NCBI GenBank assembly: GCA_028551475.1
Contig: CM052360.1
Coordinates: 7,552,501 to 7,616,500, forward strand
Reading direction: 5' to 3'
Length of the DNA: 64,000 bases
Source of the DNA: Casuarina equisetifolia
Taxonomy: Eukaryota; Streptophyta; Magnoliopsida; Fagales; Casuarinaceae
Within the stretch, counting starts at the first letter, position 1. The number at the start of each line of letters is the position of its first letter. Below the pieces are notes generated by a model. That model was not told the origin of the DNA, did not search any database, and saw only the letters and a program-made list of their open reading frames with translations. A program made the position numbers and the translations under genes. Shown in pieces: positions 11,664 through 25,290 of the stretch.

Positions 11664-13918
11664 TTGAAGAGAAAAGCCCATCTCTTGGCGAAGTCAACGG
11701 AGGCACATCTATTGGTGGTGGCTTCCACTTCAGGGAAGGTAGCTTCTCATTAAAAACAATCACCAGTGCCGCGTTTAATTTTGATATTTGTGGGGTTTAG
11801 TATATGAATTTATTTATTTTTCTAATGATAAACAGGTCTCTTCATTCTTACCATTGGCATGGTGGGAATTATAATGACAGTTCTCATAGCAACACACGTC
11901 TTCTTTAGATCCAGGACTAAAGAAATATCTCCAACTGGGAAAGATAGTAAATTTCAAAGTGCGAGGATACCCTCTAGCAATCGCCTGAAAGGTATGACAC
12001 TCGGAATTTTTCACTTTCTGGCACTTGTGTTTTTGTCACTGGACAGGCATTCACGATCTTTCTTTTCTTGACAGCATCCGATGACCCGCTCTCTCAAGAG
12101 TCCACCTTTCTTAAGTTACCACTCAAGGAAATCTATTCAGCAACAGACAATCTAAGTGCATCAAATGTTATTGGCCAAGGAATTGCTGGTGAGAAATAAA
12201 CTGTCCTTTTAGTGTATACGTCTCTCTCATTTATTCACAGTGAAAGGTAAATATTGGGTAAAGTTGATTAACGATATAGGCAGGATGCCAATATTGTGCA
12301 CTTCTGTATGCTTGCATATGCATCCATGTTGCTGTCATCGTATAATGACACGATAGCAAGAGAATGCTGCATCTTCATTAACTTTCAGTGCCAAAGATCA
12401 AAAAGTATATGCAAAGTTCGTCTTGCAAGTTTATTATTGAAAATCTAGAAAATTCTTGAGGGAGTCCCTAACAAAAATCTGGAGAGGAAGACTCATGGTT
12501 GAAACATTTCTAAGAGAAACAACCGTGAAAATGAAAAGACTCTGCTTTTAGTCCTCTGGTGGAATGCTGACTTGCTTACTTTAGAGGTCAAAATGCATGC
12601 AAACAAGCGTTTTGGAGAATATGGATTGAGAATCAACATGAAGAGAGGACATGGAGTCTAACGTCACTCTATTCTTTACCAGGGAAGGTGTACAAAGGTA
12701 TTCTTTCAAATGGTCGGCATATTGCGGTCAAGCATATAATCAACGACGAACATGCAGAGACATTCATACGGGAAGTCACGAGCCTTTCCCATGTCAGACA
12801 TCCAAACCTCGTAGCCTTACTAGGCTGTTGTGAGATTGAAGATGAATTTTTCCTCGTTTATGAGTTGTGCCACAATGGGAACCTCTCAGACTGGTTGTTT
12901 GGTATGTCACAAATTCCACTGCCGAAAGCTTCTTTCCCTGATTTGTTTCAACATCTAACTGGTAATCATTGAAACTGATGAGCAACAGGCAAAGCTAAAG
13001 TTCTCTCATGGATGCAAAGAGTTGAGATTGCAATTGGCAGTGCCAGGGGCCTCAGGTTTCTCCACACTTACCCAGAAGGCTGCATTGTTCACCGTGATAT
13101 CAAAGTAGGGCCTTTTCTTTTTATTATTACTATTGGTTTCTTCTAATCATTAGGGAAAAAATTTCCCTCATAAAATAGGTAGTTTAGAACATCACTGCCC
13201 GATATCAAAGAAGGTTCATCTGATTGCCATCTCTGTGACACCTCCTAGTCCCTCATTTTACCTAATTTACACTCCCTTTCATTAATCTCCTAGTGATATG
13301 CTACTTGCAGCCTGCAAACATTCTCATCAATGCTGACTTTGAAGCAAAACTCTCAGACTTTGGGTTATCCAAAGTTATGGAGGTGGATCAGTCCCATGTG
13401 AGCTCAGAAGTGAGAGGGACATTCGGTTACGTTGATCCTGAATACCGTCGAGATCACCATGTAAATGCATCAGGCGACGTTTACAGCTTTGGGATAGTGC
13501 TGCTGCAGCTTATCTCAGGGCAGAGGGTCATTAACTTGAATAGAAAAATGTCTCTAGATAAAACGGTGAGAAGCAGCAACCTTTTACGGGTCTTCAGTGG
13601 CTCTATTTTGTTCTCCAACGTTGTCACACTTAAAATCCGAGGCTTTACTTTTGCAACCAGTTAACCACCCCGTATCATGTCTTTGGTTCTCAGGCAAGGT
13701 CCCTCACAAGAGATGGTGATGTTAGGGAATTTGTTGATCCCAGACTTGCGGGGGATTACCCGGTGGAAGCCTTTGATCTCATACTGTCATTAGCATTGTC
13801 GTGCACCGGGCTTAAGCGGCAAAGACCTTCAATAGAGCAAGTGGTTTCAAGACTTGAAGAGGCACTCGATATCTCCAAGCAAGACAAGCCTCATGCATCT
13901 CATTTCATCCTTAAGTAA
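11664..13918 (+). CDS. receptor-like Ser/Thr protein kinase, transmembrane and kinase part
   Basis: Exons 11664..11738, 11836..11991, 12075..12188, 12683..12901, 12989..13104, 13311..13565 and 13694..13918 join in frame with good splice sites. They encode a single span ([20 protein letters not shown]) followed by a basic stop-transfer and a full kinase domain: glycine loop GQGIAGKVYKG, VAIK-type lysine in HIAVKHI, catalytic HRDIKPANIL, DFGLSK, activation-segment end [10 protein letters not shown] and [16 protein letters not shown]. All catalytic residues are present, so this is an RD kinase. The C-terminus is short after the domain. Upstream coding exons are broken (10899-11583), so the locus may be a pseudogene or make only a membrane-anchored kinase. 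Exact RLK subfamily not assigned; ligand unknown. Confidence 0.75.
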
Positions 13919-14430
13919 TTGAATTCAATTTTATTGACTCTACGATGATTTACAATCTCTATAGAAGTAACTCTACAACACATAATCCTCGGAATGTAAG
14001 TATTTTATTTATCAAACTTAAAACTTGCTTCTTCCCTTAACAATTCTGTATTTAATTGTGTTTAAGATTTTCTACATCTTCTTTTCCATTTCCTATATTT
14101 CTAAATTATATGGAAGACTTGAAGATTGAAACTTAATAGTAGATAAGTGTTTAAAGCATATAACTGTTAAATGTTGACGTAGAGTTGTTATACATCACAA
14201 AGATATAAATTTATGAAATAATTTATATGTGAAAAATATCTTTTCTCTCGAATTAATTTTTGTGTAAAAATTAAACTTTTAATAATAACACATTTTTATT
14301 ACTCATAATCTTATAAAATATTATTTTTCGGCAATGCTCTATTGTTAGAAAGAGGAGCTCATAGAGTCATTAGCCCTTTAAAAAATTAGGCTAACACCAC
14401 ATAATCAAACTGGGAAGAAAAGCCTCATAG
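13919..14430. other. intergenic, AT-rich
   Basis: This is 3' flank of the kinase gene. Nothing coding or repetitive was recognised before the start of the duplicated ALDH block near 14431. Confidence 0.4.
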
Positions 14431-17400
14431 GCATAGAGGAGTTTTTAGAGCCTTCCTACATTCCTTTGGTGATGGTGGTTTACCGTAGAGGTACAGGACC
14501 ATAAAATAACTTCATATGCTAAACTTTCTTTATTACAGAAAAAGATAAGGATCACAAAGCCGATTTCAACTAAAAAGGTGCAACAAATCGCGTCAGAGGA
14601 TCACTGTTTCGAATAAACCCTTTACCACACCGCGATTATGTCACAGACATGGTTCATGTTCTTTCTTTCGACCGCTAGAAAAGAGAATGGGAAGTTTAAG
14701 AACTGGAAGGTACACCTTCTATCGCCTCAGCTGCGGTCCCTATGGGGGTCTTTACTGGAAGGATAGAGGCGTAACCTATCTATTTTATTATTGTCCGAGA
14801 ATGGAGTTCCCATTGACTCAACTGAGGCTTTTGTTACGGTTAATAGAGCTGATTAGTTCCCCAATTCCAACAAAAATACCACTAAACTTAAAAATAAAAG
14901 AAAAGCACAGGAAAAGGAAAAAAATAAGGAAGGCAAACTTAAATTTACATTCAAATATCCAGCAAATTGAAAAAAGTGAATCATAAATTATAATCACAAA
15001 CTCAAATTTTGAAGTTATTTATTAAAATTTTTATTACAAACTTTTGAATCACTTAACAAACCTCTTAACATTATTTACACTTCATTGGAGCCTCCAAGAC
15101 TCTAGTGACACCATATACTTATATATGAACATTATTTACTTCGAAAAGAGAAAAGAAGAATACGTCAACATTAGAGCCATGCTGGACCCTTCAAAGGAGT
15201 GACAACAGCCTTCACTTGCAAGTAATTTGAAAGACAATAAATTCCTTTTTCTCTGCCTTGTCCACTCATCTTGTATCCACCAAAAGGGACTGCAGCATCA
15301 AATATGTCAAAGCAATTTACCCACACGCTCCCAACTCGAAGAGCGCGAGTCAAAGTATTGGCAGTGTCTATGTTCTCCGTGAACACCCCTGCAGCAAGCC
15401 CATATTGGGTTGCATTCGCTCTTCGTATCACCTCATCAAGGTCCCTGATATAAGCAAAAACATTCAGTGCTTGTAAATGGCCAGTGCGATACAATGACTT
15501 TTACGAATGGTTCTTTTTCTTACTTGTATTTTAGGATGGACTGCACTGGGCCAAATATCTCCTCCTTCGCTATCGGCATGTCATCCTGATATATATTACA
15601 TTTGATTTCATTTGTATCATTGATCAACCTTTGTGGTAAAATGATGTCATCACAGGAAGTATACCTTAACATTTGAGAATACTGTGGGCTTAACAAAGTA
15701 CCCCCTGTCGCCAAGTCTCTCTCCTCCAGTTTCGAGGGTAGCTCCACTTTGGACACCAGATCTCATGTAACTCAAGATCTTCTCAAATTGTTTCGTATCA
15801 ATCTGTTTTAATTGAATGGCCAACATTCAGTTTCAAAGTGGTCAGCTATTTTTAAACTTGCAAAAAATAGAAGCAGCAAGTTCCAAGAATTTGCAAGGCA
15901 CGATGTTATCCATGCATATTTTTGGCGAAACCTAAATATTAATCCATTACTGTGTCCAAAGGTGCTGATTTACCTGAGGGCCTTGTTCGATGCCTTCCTT
16001 GAATGGGTCACCAACTGTACGTTTCAGAGCACGTGCTTTTGCTTTCTCCACAAACTCATCATATACACGTTCATGTACAAATGTACGAGAGCCAGCACAG
16101 CAACATTGTCCCTGCAAATCCCCCAAGATCATGATCTATAAATTCAATTCTAAGCTTCCTTAAGACCCATCACGGAGTGGGAACAATTTTTATACAAACC
16201 TGATTAAAGAATACAGCAAAGTGCGCAAGCTCAACAGCTTTGTCTATATCGGCATCCTCACATACAATAAAGGGGGATTTCCCTCCAAGTTCCAGAGTTA
16301 CTGGCTTAAGATTGCTCTTTGCTGACAATTCAAGAATGAGCTTTCCTGTCCTTGACGACCCAGTGAAAGCAAGCTGCATAAAGTTATTGAGTTTAGGAGG
16401 TCTTACAAGCAAAGATAAGCATGACAGTGAATGTGAAGCCTATTTGCTAGTACACTCCTTAATGACTTCAAAATGTGATGGAATTCTTAATTCCTAGTTG
16501 CCTGCCAAACACCCTTAGAATAAAGGTGCCTTCTTTTAAGACCCTCATTCCATTAATAGGAAATGAACATTTAGATCTTAGACTACCTTATCTACATCCA
16601 TATGACTGGCAAGAGTTGCACCAGCAGTCGCACCAAAACCAGAAATGACATTCAAAACACCAGGAGGAAGTCCAGCCTATCAAAAGATCAATGATCAGAA
16701 CAAAAGACAAAGAGACGTGTTCAATCATAAGAATGACATGCTTTAATTCTTGTTTCTAGAAATTAGGAGATAGGGATCTTCCGCATGACACAATACATGA
16801 AGATTATTTTAAATAAGACAACAAAGCTTCATCATGATCTACCTCGTGCGATAACTTTGACATGAGGAGAGCAGACAAAGGCGTCTGCTCTGCTGTTTTG
16901 AGGACTACGGTGTTGCCGCATGCTAATGCAGGTGCAATCTTCCAAGCAGACATGAGCAGAGGAAAATTCCATGGAATGATCTGACCCACAACACCAATAG
17001 GTTCATGCAATGTATGTACGTGGTAAGATCCATCAGCTGGAAGTGTGAGACCATGAATCTTATCCGCCCAACCTGAAAGTTGTGTATAGGGATGTTAAAA
17101 ATCTCAACAAAACATAAGGAATGTATTGAAAACTCAAAACAAAAAGGAAAAGATGACCAACACTCTTTGGACATACATACCAGCATAGTATCGTATCATA
17201 CGTACAACCATCGGCATTTCAATTTTAGCTTGTTCATATGGCTTTCCATTGTTCCAAGTTTCCAGCGCTGCAAGTTCATCGCTATGCTGTTCAATCAAGT
17301 CGGCGAAGCGCAGGAGTATCCTTTGTCTTTCCTGTTGGTAAATAGAATCCTTAGAATCAATTTTATAAGTTCGAAGACGTCAAATTACGAGAAGTATGGA

Positions 17401-19535
17401 GGACCATAAGGAATAGTTACATCAGCGGTCATTTTTGGCCACGGTCCTTCATCAAAAGCCTTGCGAGCAGCCACAACTGCTCGATTTACATCTACAGCAT
17501 CACCTTCAGCAACATAAGCAATCACATCTCCCGTCCTGGGATCGATTGTTGGGAAAGTTTTCCCTGTGGCCAAAGGAAGCCGTACCATAGAATTCATTAT
17601 ACGTCAAGTATTAGTGTAACGTGTCTAAGCACACCATGTCGCCTAAGAGTGAGTAAGAATGCTGAGAAATCTCACCTGATGCGGCATCGACAAATTTTCC
17701 ATCAATCCAAAGCTGGTTGTAATTTACCTTGACTTGTGGAGTTATTGGATTCTCAACTGCAGCAGCAGCAGCAGCAGCAGTGCTATATCTACAAATTACC
17801 CTGTTTAGGGTAGTTTTTCTACCTAAAGAGAATATTTTCCAATTAATAAGACGAAACCAGGAAAAAAAGATCAGAGTACGCAGCTAATTCTTGAAAAACT
17901 TTTCTTGGTACTCCGGTTCATGCATTTATTTTTCTCTGGTAACTTCAAATAATGGAAATTGGAGCCAATATACCTACTCCATTACTATAATCGGAATTCA
18001 TTATCGATATCCAAAAGAAATTCGGGAGTCGTTGAAATTGACTAGTATCCCTGCCTTGCCACATTAAAATCCTATAAAATGATTGGAACGTAACCATTCT
18101 TCCTTCCCACATGCAGTGTCCAATACACACAAGGCGGATAAAGCCTCGAGCAGATATTAACAAAATGACCGGATTCTAAGGAGAACTTCCCCGTTGTCAA
18201 AACGGATTAACTTCACAATCACACAACATGCAAACAAATCGAAACAACAACGTGAACCATGGTCGTCTTGTCTTGTACATATCACCACCACAATCAAACA
18301 TAGCACTCTTCAAAGCGCCAGAACCATGGTCGGATCCCCACTGGTGAAAAGTGGAACATCACAAGCGAACAAATCTGAACGAGCAAGATGTCAGGAGCAG
18401 CATTACCTGTACAAAACAAGGAACGAGAAGAAGCAGAAGTGAGAGAGCGAGAGAGCAATCTGAACATCCTCGGGCCAGCCATGGTTAACAGTTCCTATAT
18501 CACAGCTGCTCACACTCACTCTCTGTGTCTCTCCGGCGAAGACTTTATACACAAAGCGTGTCCCGATATAGTATGATCGGAAACAGCGAAGCATGAGAAG
18601 GTACAGCCTAACAACCACAACGAAGCAAGGGAGGACCAACATGAAAAATGTGAACAAGCGTGGGCTTCGTACCCCTTTTTTTAGCTTTCTTCGAGAGCGT
18701 TAGTCTGAATCGGAGCCATGGGTTGGAGTTTGTCAAATTCTCTGCGCGATTTTCTACTTAGGCTGCGTTGTTGATTCAACGCAGAGATAAACGAGGGCAT
18801 TTGGATAAGCCCTGAGAGGGTGAGTCTTAGATCCATGTACTTCCGAATTGTATTTCCAAGATTTGCGATGCAGAGCTTCGTTCTTTTGTCGCCGTTTAAG
18901 GTATTGGATCGACGTCCTTAATTATCCTAACTTGGAAAGGTCATTTAACCAAAAGTGGGATTGGAAATGATTGCGGGAGATGGCGTTGGACCTTTTATAT
19001 CAAACTTTATCTAGCTCTACCATTCGTTATTCTAACATTTGTGCTATTTATGGAATTTGCTATGTTTGTCATTGAAAGGATATGAAGAAGGCGTTTTAAC
19101 TTTTGCATGTTATTGTTCTTGTAGTTCTTACTATTGCAATATTGTATGAAATATTTCATATTATATATTTTATTTTTTGTGGATTAATAAACCTAAATCA
19201 TTTTATAAAAAACTTTCCCATACGTAATTATACTACATGTAAGTTGAAGCCTTCCCAAACCTAGAAATCTAAAAAATAAAAATACAAAAACTCTAAAATC
19301 ACCATAAATCAAGTATACTCACTAAGCTTACTTGAATCCACAAAAATTGGGTCACCTGATCTTGAAATTAAAACAAAGACTAATGTTAAATGCTTCACCA
19401 AATTAATAGGTGTTGATTTTAAGAACTAGTTCCGAAGTTAAACGAATATTAAATAACGAATGTATAAACGACTATATGATTGAATTCAAAAAATGCGGTT
19501 ACCTTGTGTATAAATAGGACAATTTGTGTAATTGT
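14431..19535. repeat. segmental duplication, block 1 (contains ALDH2B copy 1)
   Basis: This block matches 25291-30428 in exons, introns and both flanks. Left-edge match: GGAGTTTTTRGAGCCTKCCT at about 14437 and 25300. Right-edge match: the stretch around CTTGAAATTAAAA and the following 150 bp (about 19360-19535 and 30270-30428). The introns remain alignable by eye, so the event is not ancient. The limits are good to perhaps 20-50 bp. Confidence 0.85.
15171..18482 (-). CDS. ALDH2B: mitochondrial aldehyde dehydrogenase, ALDH2B family, copy 1
   Basis: NAD-dependent oxidation of aldehydes (acetaldehyde and others) to acids in the mitochondrial matrix, by family. CDS = complement(15171..15444, 15524..15585, 15665..15802, 15974..16111, 16200..16373, 16587..16676, 16843..17072, 17181..17331, 17421..17563, 17676..17822, 18407..18482), 540 residues. 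The N-terminus ([20 protein letters not shown]) is a basic, Ser-rich presequence. Visible motifs: [18 protein letters not shown] with general-base Glu307, GQCCCAGSR with nucleophile Cys341, EEIFGPVQ, and [15 protein letters not shown] near the end. The Glu-Cys spacing of 34 equals that of human ALDH2. A run of seven alanines in exon 2 comes from a GCA/GCT repeat. Where copy 2 has MTAYERQRILL, this copy has Asp for Tyr at the end of exon 3. Otherwise intact. Confidence 0.93.
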
Positions 19536-22500
19536 TAAAAGTGAGTATTATCCAACATTAGAAGCAAAAGGATTAACTTGTAATCTTATAAGTAATGAGA
19601 ATTCCATACCTAATGTTCAAAATTTTGAGATAGACCTTCACACTTTAATATAATATCAAAGTCAAGGATGAGTCTCTGTTTCATGATTTCTTACGCCCCA
19701 AAGTTGGGTTTTAGTCCACTTACAATGCCTATATCAGTATGCAAATGAGAAGGAGTATTGAAAGTGAAAGGCTGAGCTCATGGTTTTATAAGTGATGAAA
19801 ATTACTCACCTAATATCTTAAAGTTTAGGAAAAAATAAGTATTGTTTCAAATTAAAAGTGAGAAAATGGACTTATGGTCTTATAAGTAATAAGAATTACT
19901 TACCTAACATCTTAAAATTTTGGAGAAAATAAGTGTTGTCTCATATTGAAAGTGAGAGGATGGACTTGTAGTCTTATAAATAATGAAAATTACTTACCTA
20001 ATGTTTTAATATTTTAGAATGGACCATTACTCTTTAATAGTAATAGAAAATATAAGGTAGAGAAAAATTAAAAATAATTTTTCATTAATTTGCTATTTTC
20101 TTTTTATTTAGTCATTTTATTTATCTTTCAATAACTTATATATTTTTCATTTTCTTTGTTTTTATTGTATTATAAATATACAAATTCGTGTCACTTTATA
20201 TAAGTTAGAAATTGTATATAATGGCAAGATACTTGTGATAAGATAATTGCAAGAAGACGTTTATTTATAGAACGCGAGAATACTCTATATAAGCAAAGTT
20301 GTAGAGCACCTATAAAAAACTTTCTTTACGGTTATTTATAGGTAAACCTGTTTGCTCGTTTGATTTATTTCTTAGTTTGCAAAGCAAGAAACTTGGCCCA
20401 AATTAAGGTTGAAACATTTAATTCCCAAACTAGAGGCATGGCCCAACTAAATCTTGACTCAGAAATGAAGGCCCGGCTCAAAGAGACAAATCTGACGCGA
20501 CCTGGTTGAGCTACTAAACCAAAACACCGTTTGGATAAAATGTGCACAAAATTGTTAGAAGGCTAGTACTTACTTTGTGCCCTCGTCAACCTTTTCACTT
20601 AGCCGCCGTTCAACAAATATGCCAACGAAAACCTGCAAATCAATAGGCTACAGTCTGACAATCTCAACCGGAAGAAGGTTACAAAAATGATGAGTTCTCT
20701 AGCCTAAAAGACGGGCATAAAATCTCTAACAGTGGACTTTTTTGTGGTAGGGCAGTTTGGATAAAATGAAATCAAAATGCCAGAAAAAACGCATCAGTGC
20801 CAGAGGAAAATTGGTGGTGCTTAAGTGTTAAAACTAGTTTGATCTGTCTATCTTGCTGATTATTTGCTTGTTGGTTGTTGATTGCACTCATATAATTTAG
20901 CCCACTAGTTGTTATACAGCGCTCATTGATTGATTCTCGAATATATGACTTGTTCTAAAATTGACTAACATATATTATTGGTATTATAGCAAGTTGCTAT
21001 GAGAACAAGGCTTGATTTTAAAACCCTAGAGAAAGGAAACTTGTTAGGAAGTCCAGAATTGGATGTGTGTGCACGTGTGAAGTGAGTTGGTGATCTTATC
21101 TACCACATTACAGAAATTAATTAATTCTTACTCACATAATGAAGAATGATGGTTGTTATAGAGTAAGACATATTGAGAATCCCGAGTTAGAAAGATTCAT
21201 TTTTTTGTTGGAGGAGGGAGAATAACATATTAGATTTGGATACAAGAACCATGTGGCTAACCTAATCAATTGAAGAGGATTTACAATGAATTCCAATACA
21301 AGTGGAGCTATGTTTTTTTTTTCGTTTAAGTTAGTCTCCAATCCAAAAATGGGGTGAAGTAATATTATTTGTTGAAAATAGTGGCTGTCCCAAATTGTTA
21401 CTACATCCTAGGAGTTAATATTATCTTTGTATCTTGAATTAATTCTTTTTTTTAAAAAAAGTGATCCGTATTAAATTACAAAGACAGACATTTGAAATAT
21501 CTTTTACCTAGTAACATGAAGGTCGGAGAATCATGAGGTCGACGAGGAAACGTATGGCTAATTCTATGATAAGAAGGAATAATATTAAAACTCCCTTACG
21601 ACAACGACGTGCAACGAGGCCTCTCAAATTGCATGACAACACGCGGTGAAGATTGCTGCATATCTGACAATTAGACAAGCGTGTGGGGATAACGTTGTGC
21701 AACCCTTGACACTCAATCATGAAGCCAGTTGGGCAGTTTGGCCTACACGTCAGTGAACCACCAAAAAGCAGAAGCACAGTAGAGTTGCCAAAAAAGTGAA
21801 TCTACATCTGCGGCGGGACACTGCCGAACTTTGAAGTAAGTCCATATCAAGTAACGTGCAAGCTTGCTTCTTTCTTTTGATGGTGCATTGAAGTGTTGAC
21901 AGAAAATCTGGGGTTCTCTGGGTGCACTCCTTGCTCAGATGGAGACCACAACCATCTCACATGGGGTCTTTAGGTTTTAGGAAAGATCCAGATTGGAAGA
22001 ATATGCCTAACATAGTTCCACTTAGTAAGCCAAGTTTGGGTCAACCAATTTTGATCAATCTAAGAAGTTTGTGCAGTCGGAAACTACTACTTCCTCTCTG
22101 CATTTGTCCTTTCAGTGTTCCTGCAGGAAATTACATAAAAAAAACAGTATCAGAAACCACCCAAAAAAATAAAATTGCATCTGGGGGATCAGATTCCTCC
22201 TGTCTTCACTCCGGGAATCTCCTGCTAAAGCTACTGACGGGTAGGTCCTGTCTTCACTTTTTTGTTCTTTTGATGTGAGAAATCAAGGAAGTCACTGTGC
22301 AGACACGGCAATACTGTAAATTTTCAGGCTACTTCCACGGACTTTCTGTGCATGATATGCAACCACCGTCAGCAGTCATATCCAACATCTCTCAGAACCA
22401 GCTAAACAACAGTTGGCATGTGGCCCCTCCACTAGAAAGAAATAGACATCTTCTGGACGGCACCTGCTCGTGTTTGGATTGTCTTTACCAGGAGGCCGAC

Positions 22501-22995
22501 TCTAAAACCACTATCCATATGCAGATGTTTCAGCATCCAATTCAATCAACGTCTAAATGCCTCATTCAATACCGAGACAGCAGTGGTGATGCTTCACTTG
22601 CAAAAGCCAGCCATGGGGAAAGGCTTGATCGGTTCCAAACATAAAAACTAAGTTCCTTTCGGTCCATACCAATCCATGGCAGCCAGTAGCTGTGGACCAC
22701 ACCCAGTGCTAAGAAGGCAGCATATTCAGAGGAAATTGCAGGTAACAGAGCCAATTGATAATCTTTTTGATGCCCACAACTGTCAGGCGGTCCCACAGGC
22801 CCTGTCATACTCCAGAGAATCACCGCCACAGGATTGCTTCTTGATTATTGTCTTTAAGATCCAAAATAGCAATGGAAAGAGATACAGGGAAAGAGATGGC
22901 CAGCTAGTAACAACTAAGCAGGACAATGAACATCCCTAAAACCTCCCAATAAATTCTCAACTTGTTCATCTCTTCCTTCGTCTATCAAGCACAGC
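18483..22995. other. spacer between ALDH2B copy 1 and XTH gene
   Basis: The first kilobase (to about 19535) belongs to the duplicated block and is the likely promoter side of ALDH2B copy 1. Next come diverged tandem repeats (19560-20040). From 20040 to 22600 the DNA is AT-rich and shows no gene I can support. About 400 bp before 22996 should contain the promoter of the XTH gene; no element was assigned. Confidence 0.4.
19560..20040. repeat. diverged tandem repeats, TRIM-like flavour
   Basis: The motif TTATAAGTAATGAGAATT followed by ACCTAATRTYTTAAAATTTT recurs at about 19586, 19786, 19880 and 19974; the last three are spaced by 94 bp. Between the first two is a stretch with AATATCAAAGTCAAGGATGA and ACCCCAAAGTTGGGTTTTAG-like sequence. 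It resembles internal parts of small non-autonomous LTR elements common in dicots. That assignment is from memory. Confidence 0.45.
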
Positions 22996-24393
22996 ATGGC
23001 ATTTTTGCGCGGAAAAATAGTCTTCGCATGCCTCCTAACCTTTTGCATGGCTGTAGTGGCTTCTTCACGTAATAGACCTTACACGCCCCCACCCGTTTCC
23101 CATTTAACAGATTACTTTCCTCATATCCCCATTGATCAAGGGTTTTCCAAGTTCTTTGGCGACTCAAATATCCAACTCGTTAGTAATGGCTCCATGGCTA
23201 ATCTTGCTCTCGACAGAGCCTCAGGTAAAGTCTTTTACAATGATGGCTTCTACTGACATTAAAACATAGTATCTTCAGTATTTGCATTTCGGTGGCCTTC
23301 TGTACAGGATCCGGGTTGGTCTCAAAAAGCAAGTACTACTATGGATTCTTCACCGCTGCAATTAAGCTACCTTCTGTTCCCTCATCTGGAGTTGTGGTAG
23401 CCTTCTATGTAAGCGTTCTTTTATTCAAACACGAAGCTGCATTCAATGATTTTGTGCCTGCAATATTACCTTTCTGGACACAGAATAAGCATATGGCTTC
23501 CGTTGCTTCTGCCCAAACCACTTGAAATTGTATATTCAACGTGACTTTTTAAGTGGTTGTTAAAGACTAGAGCAAATAATTCCAAGTTTTGGGCAGTCTC
23601 TAGGTACGCAGGATTAATTTTAGAGATTGATAGGCTCGATTAATCCAAATGCATACATTTGAACAAGTGGATATGTATCCGTGTGAACAATAAAGGCACA
23701 TTTGCAGTTGTCAAATGCAGATACTTACCCTCATACCCATGATGAGATTGACATAGAGCTGCTTGGTCATGATAAAAGAAATAGCTGGGTCTTCCAAACG
23801 AACGTATACGTTAATGGAAGTGTAAGCACTGGAAGAGAAGAGAAATTCTATCTCTGGTTTGACCCAACGGAGCAGCATCATCAATACAGCATCATCTGGA
23901 ACAACCATCACATAGTGTAAGGCGTCAATATTCACTACATTGTCACACACACAGGTTTGCATACCAGTTCTGAAAGTGCCCGTGAAACTAATGCAGGTTT
24001 CTAGTGGACAATATACCAGTAAGAGAGTTTCCCCACACCAGCGCCTTCCCATCTGTTTTTCCATCGAAACCTATGTCAGTTTACGCAACTATTTGGGATG
24101 GATCAGACTGGGCAACTCATGGAGGGAAGTACCCAGTTAACTACAAATACGCTCCCTTTGTAGCTTCATTTACAGATATGGAAATGAGTGGCTGCGTACA
24201 GAGTCCAACAGGGTCAGTTTCTTCATGTCCTAAGGCTGGTGCTTCTATCTCGGACCCCCTTGAGGGACAAGAGTTTGCTACGCTATCAAAGCAGCAGATG
24301 GAAGCAATGGACTGGGCAAGAAGGAAGCTCATGTTTTACTCGTATTGTAAAGATATACCTAGGTTTAAAATCCTACCTCCAGAGTGTAAGTGA
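22996..24393 (+). CDS. XTH8: xyloglucan endotransglucosylase/hydrolase, XTH8-like (GH16)
   Basis: Secreted cell-wall enzyme that cuts xyloglucan and rejoins or hydrolyses it, by family. CDS = 22996..23224, 23308..23408, 23708..23916, 23997..24393; 311 residues. A hydrophobic signal peptide starts [20 protein letters not shown]. The catalytic motif is [10 protein letters not shown] (residues 121-130; nucleophile Glu123, acid/base Glu127), followed by a likely N-glycosylation site Asn146-Gly-Ser. The rest follows GH16/[49 protein letters not shown], and a C-terminal domain with conserved cysteines ([14 protein letters not shown]). The Ile-Glu-Leu-Leu variant and the C-terminal [14 protein letters not shown] point to the XTH8 type. 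The gene sits between the two ALDH2B blocks and is not itself duplicated. Confidence 0.93.
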
Positions 24394-25290
24394 CAAGTCG
24401 TTTTGTATCTTATCTATTTTTTACATATTCTTTCTTCTCAACAGAGTGGAAATTAACAAAAATAAAGGCATTTGCACATTCAATACACGACTGCAAGAGA
24501 ATAAATAAAACCTAGATGTTCATATGGTCCTGTCTGTTGTGCTTGTGTGTGTCGTGGCAGAGTCGGTCAAACACCCTTTTCTCTGAAACTAATTCCGAGC
24601 TCAATTTTGGTGTGTATAGCTGAATATGCGTAGAAACGCGACAGACCATGTAAATCCACCATTCCTGAACCATCATTAGATCCAAGAAACATACCTTTTG
24701 TCACAAGCTGCATGTGATCTGACCATTATTAAGCCCATAAGAGTCTAAAGATTATGATTCAAACATCGATCTATCAAATCAGAGGACTAGTTACATTGTC
24801 TTGAAAAGGAAAAAGGAATACGATGTATTTGGTAATATTATTATCGTCTACCTGTAATAAAACATTCAATCAGATGGGCCTCCTCATTTCAGTGAGGAAA
24901 TCCATGAAAAGTTTGAATTTAGATTAAACATCGACAACGTAATGTCAACAAGAAATACTTACAACTCGACTTTTTAAAAGAGACATCTTCGCGTACTAAA
25001 GTATTTTTTTAACGTCGGAAAATGCCAGATATTTTCGACTTCTGATGTTTTCAATCCATTCAACTCAACTCTTTATCAATCGACATCGTGGATATTGTCA
25101 GCGAAAGACAGCCGCAATAAATCCACATCTTGGTTGACATGGTCCGGACAGGACTAAAGACCACGGAATACAGTACATAACCCCACACAATAAGCCCACT
25201 TGAGTGCATGGCGTCGACGCTTGAAAGGTGGTGCTTACTCGGCCATATACGTGCTTTTCAGTCAGATAGACCAAATAGTGAAGCAAGCAT
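24394..25290. other. intergenic, downstream of XTH
   Basis: No gene or repeat was recognised. The region ends where the second ALDH block starts. Confidence 0.4.
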
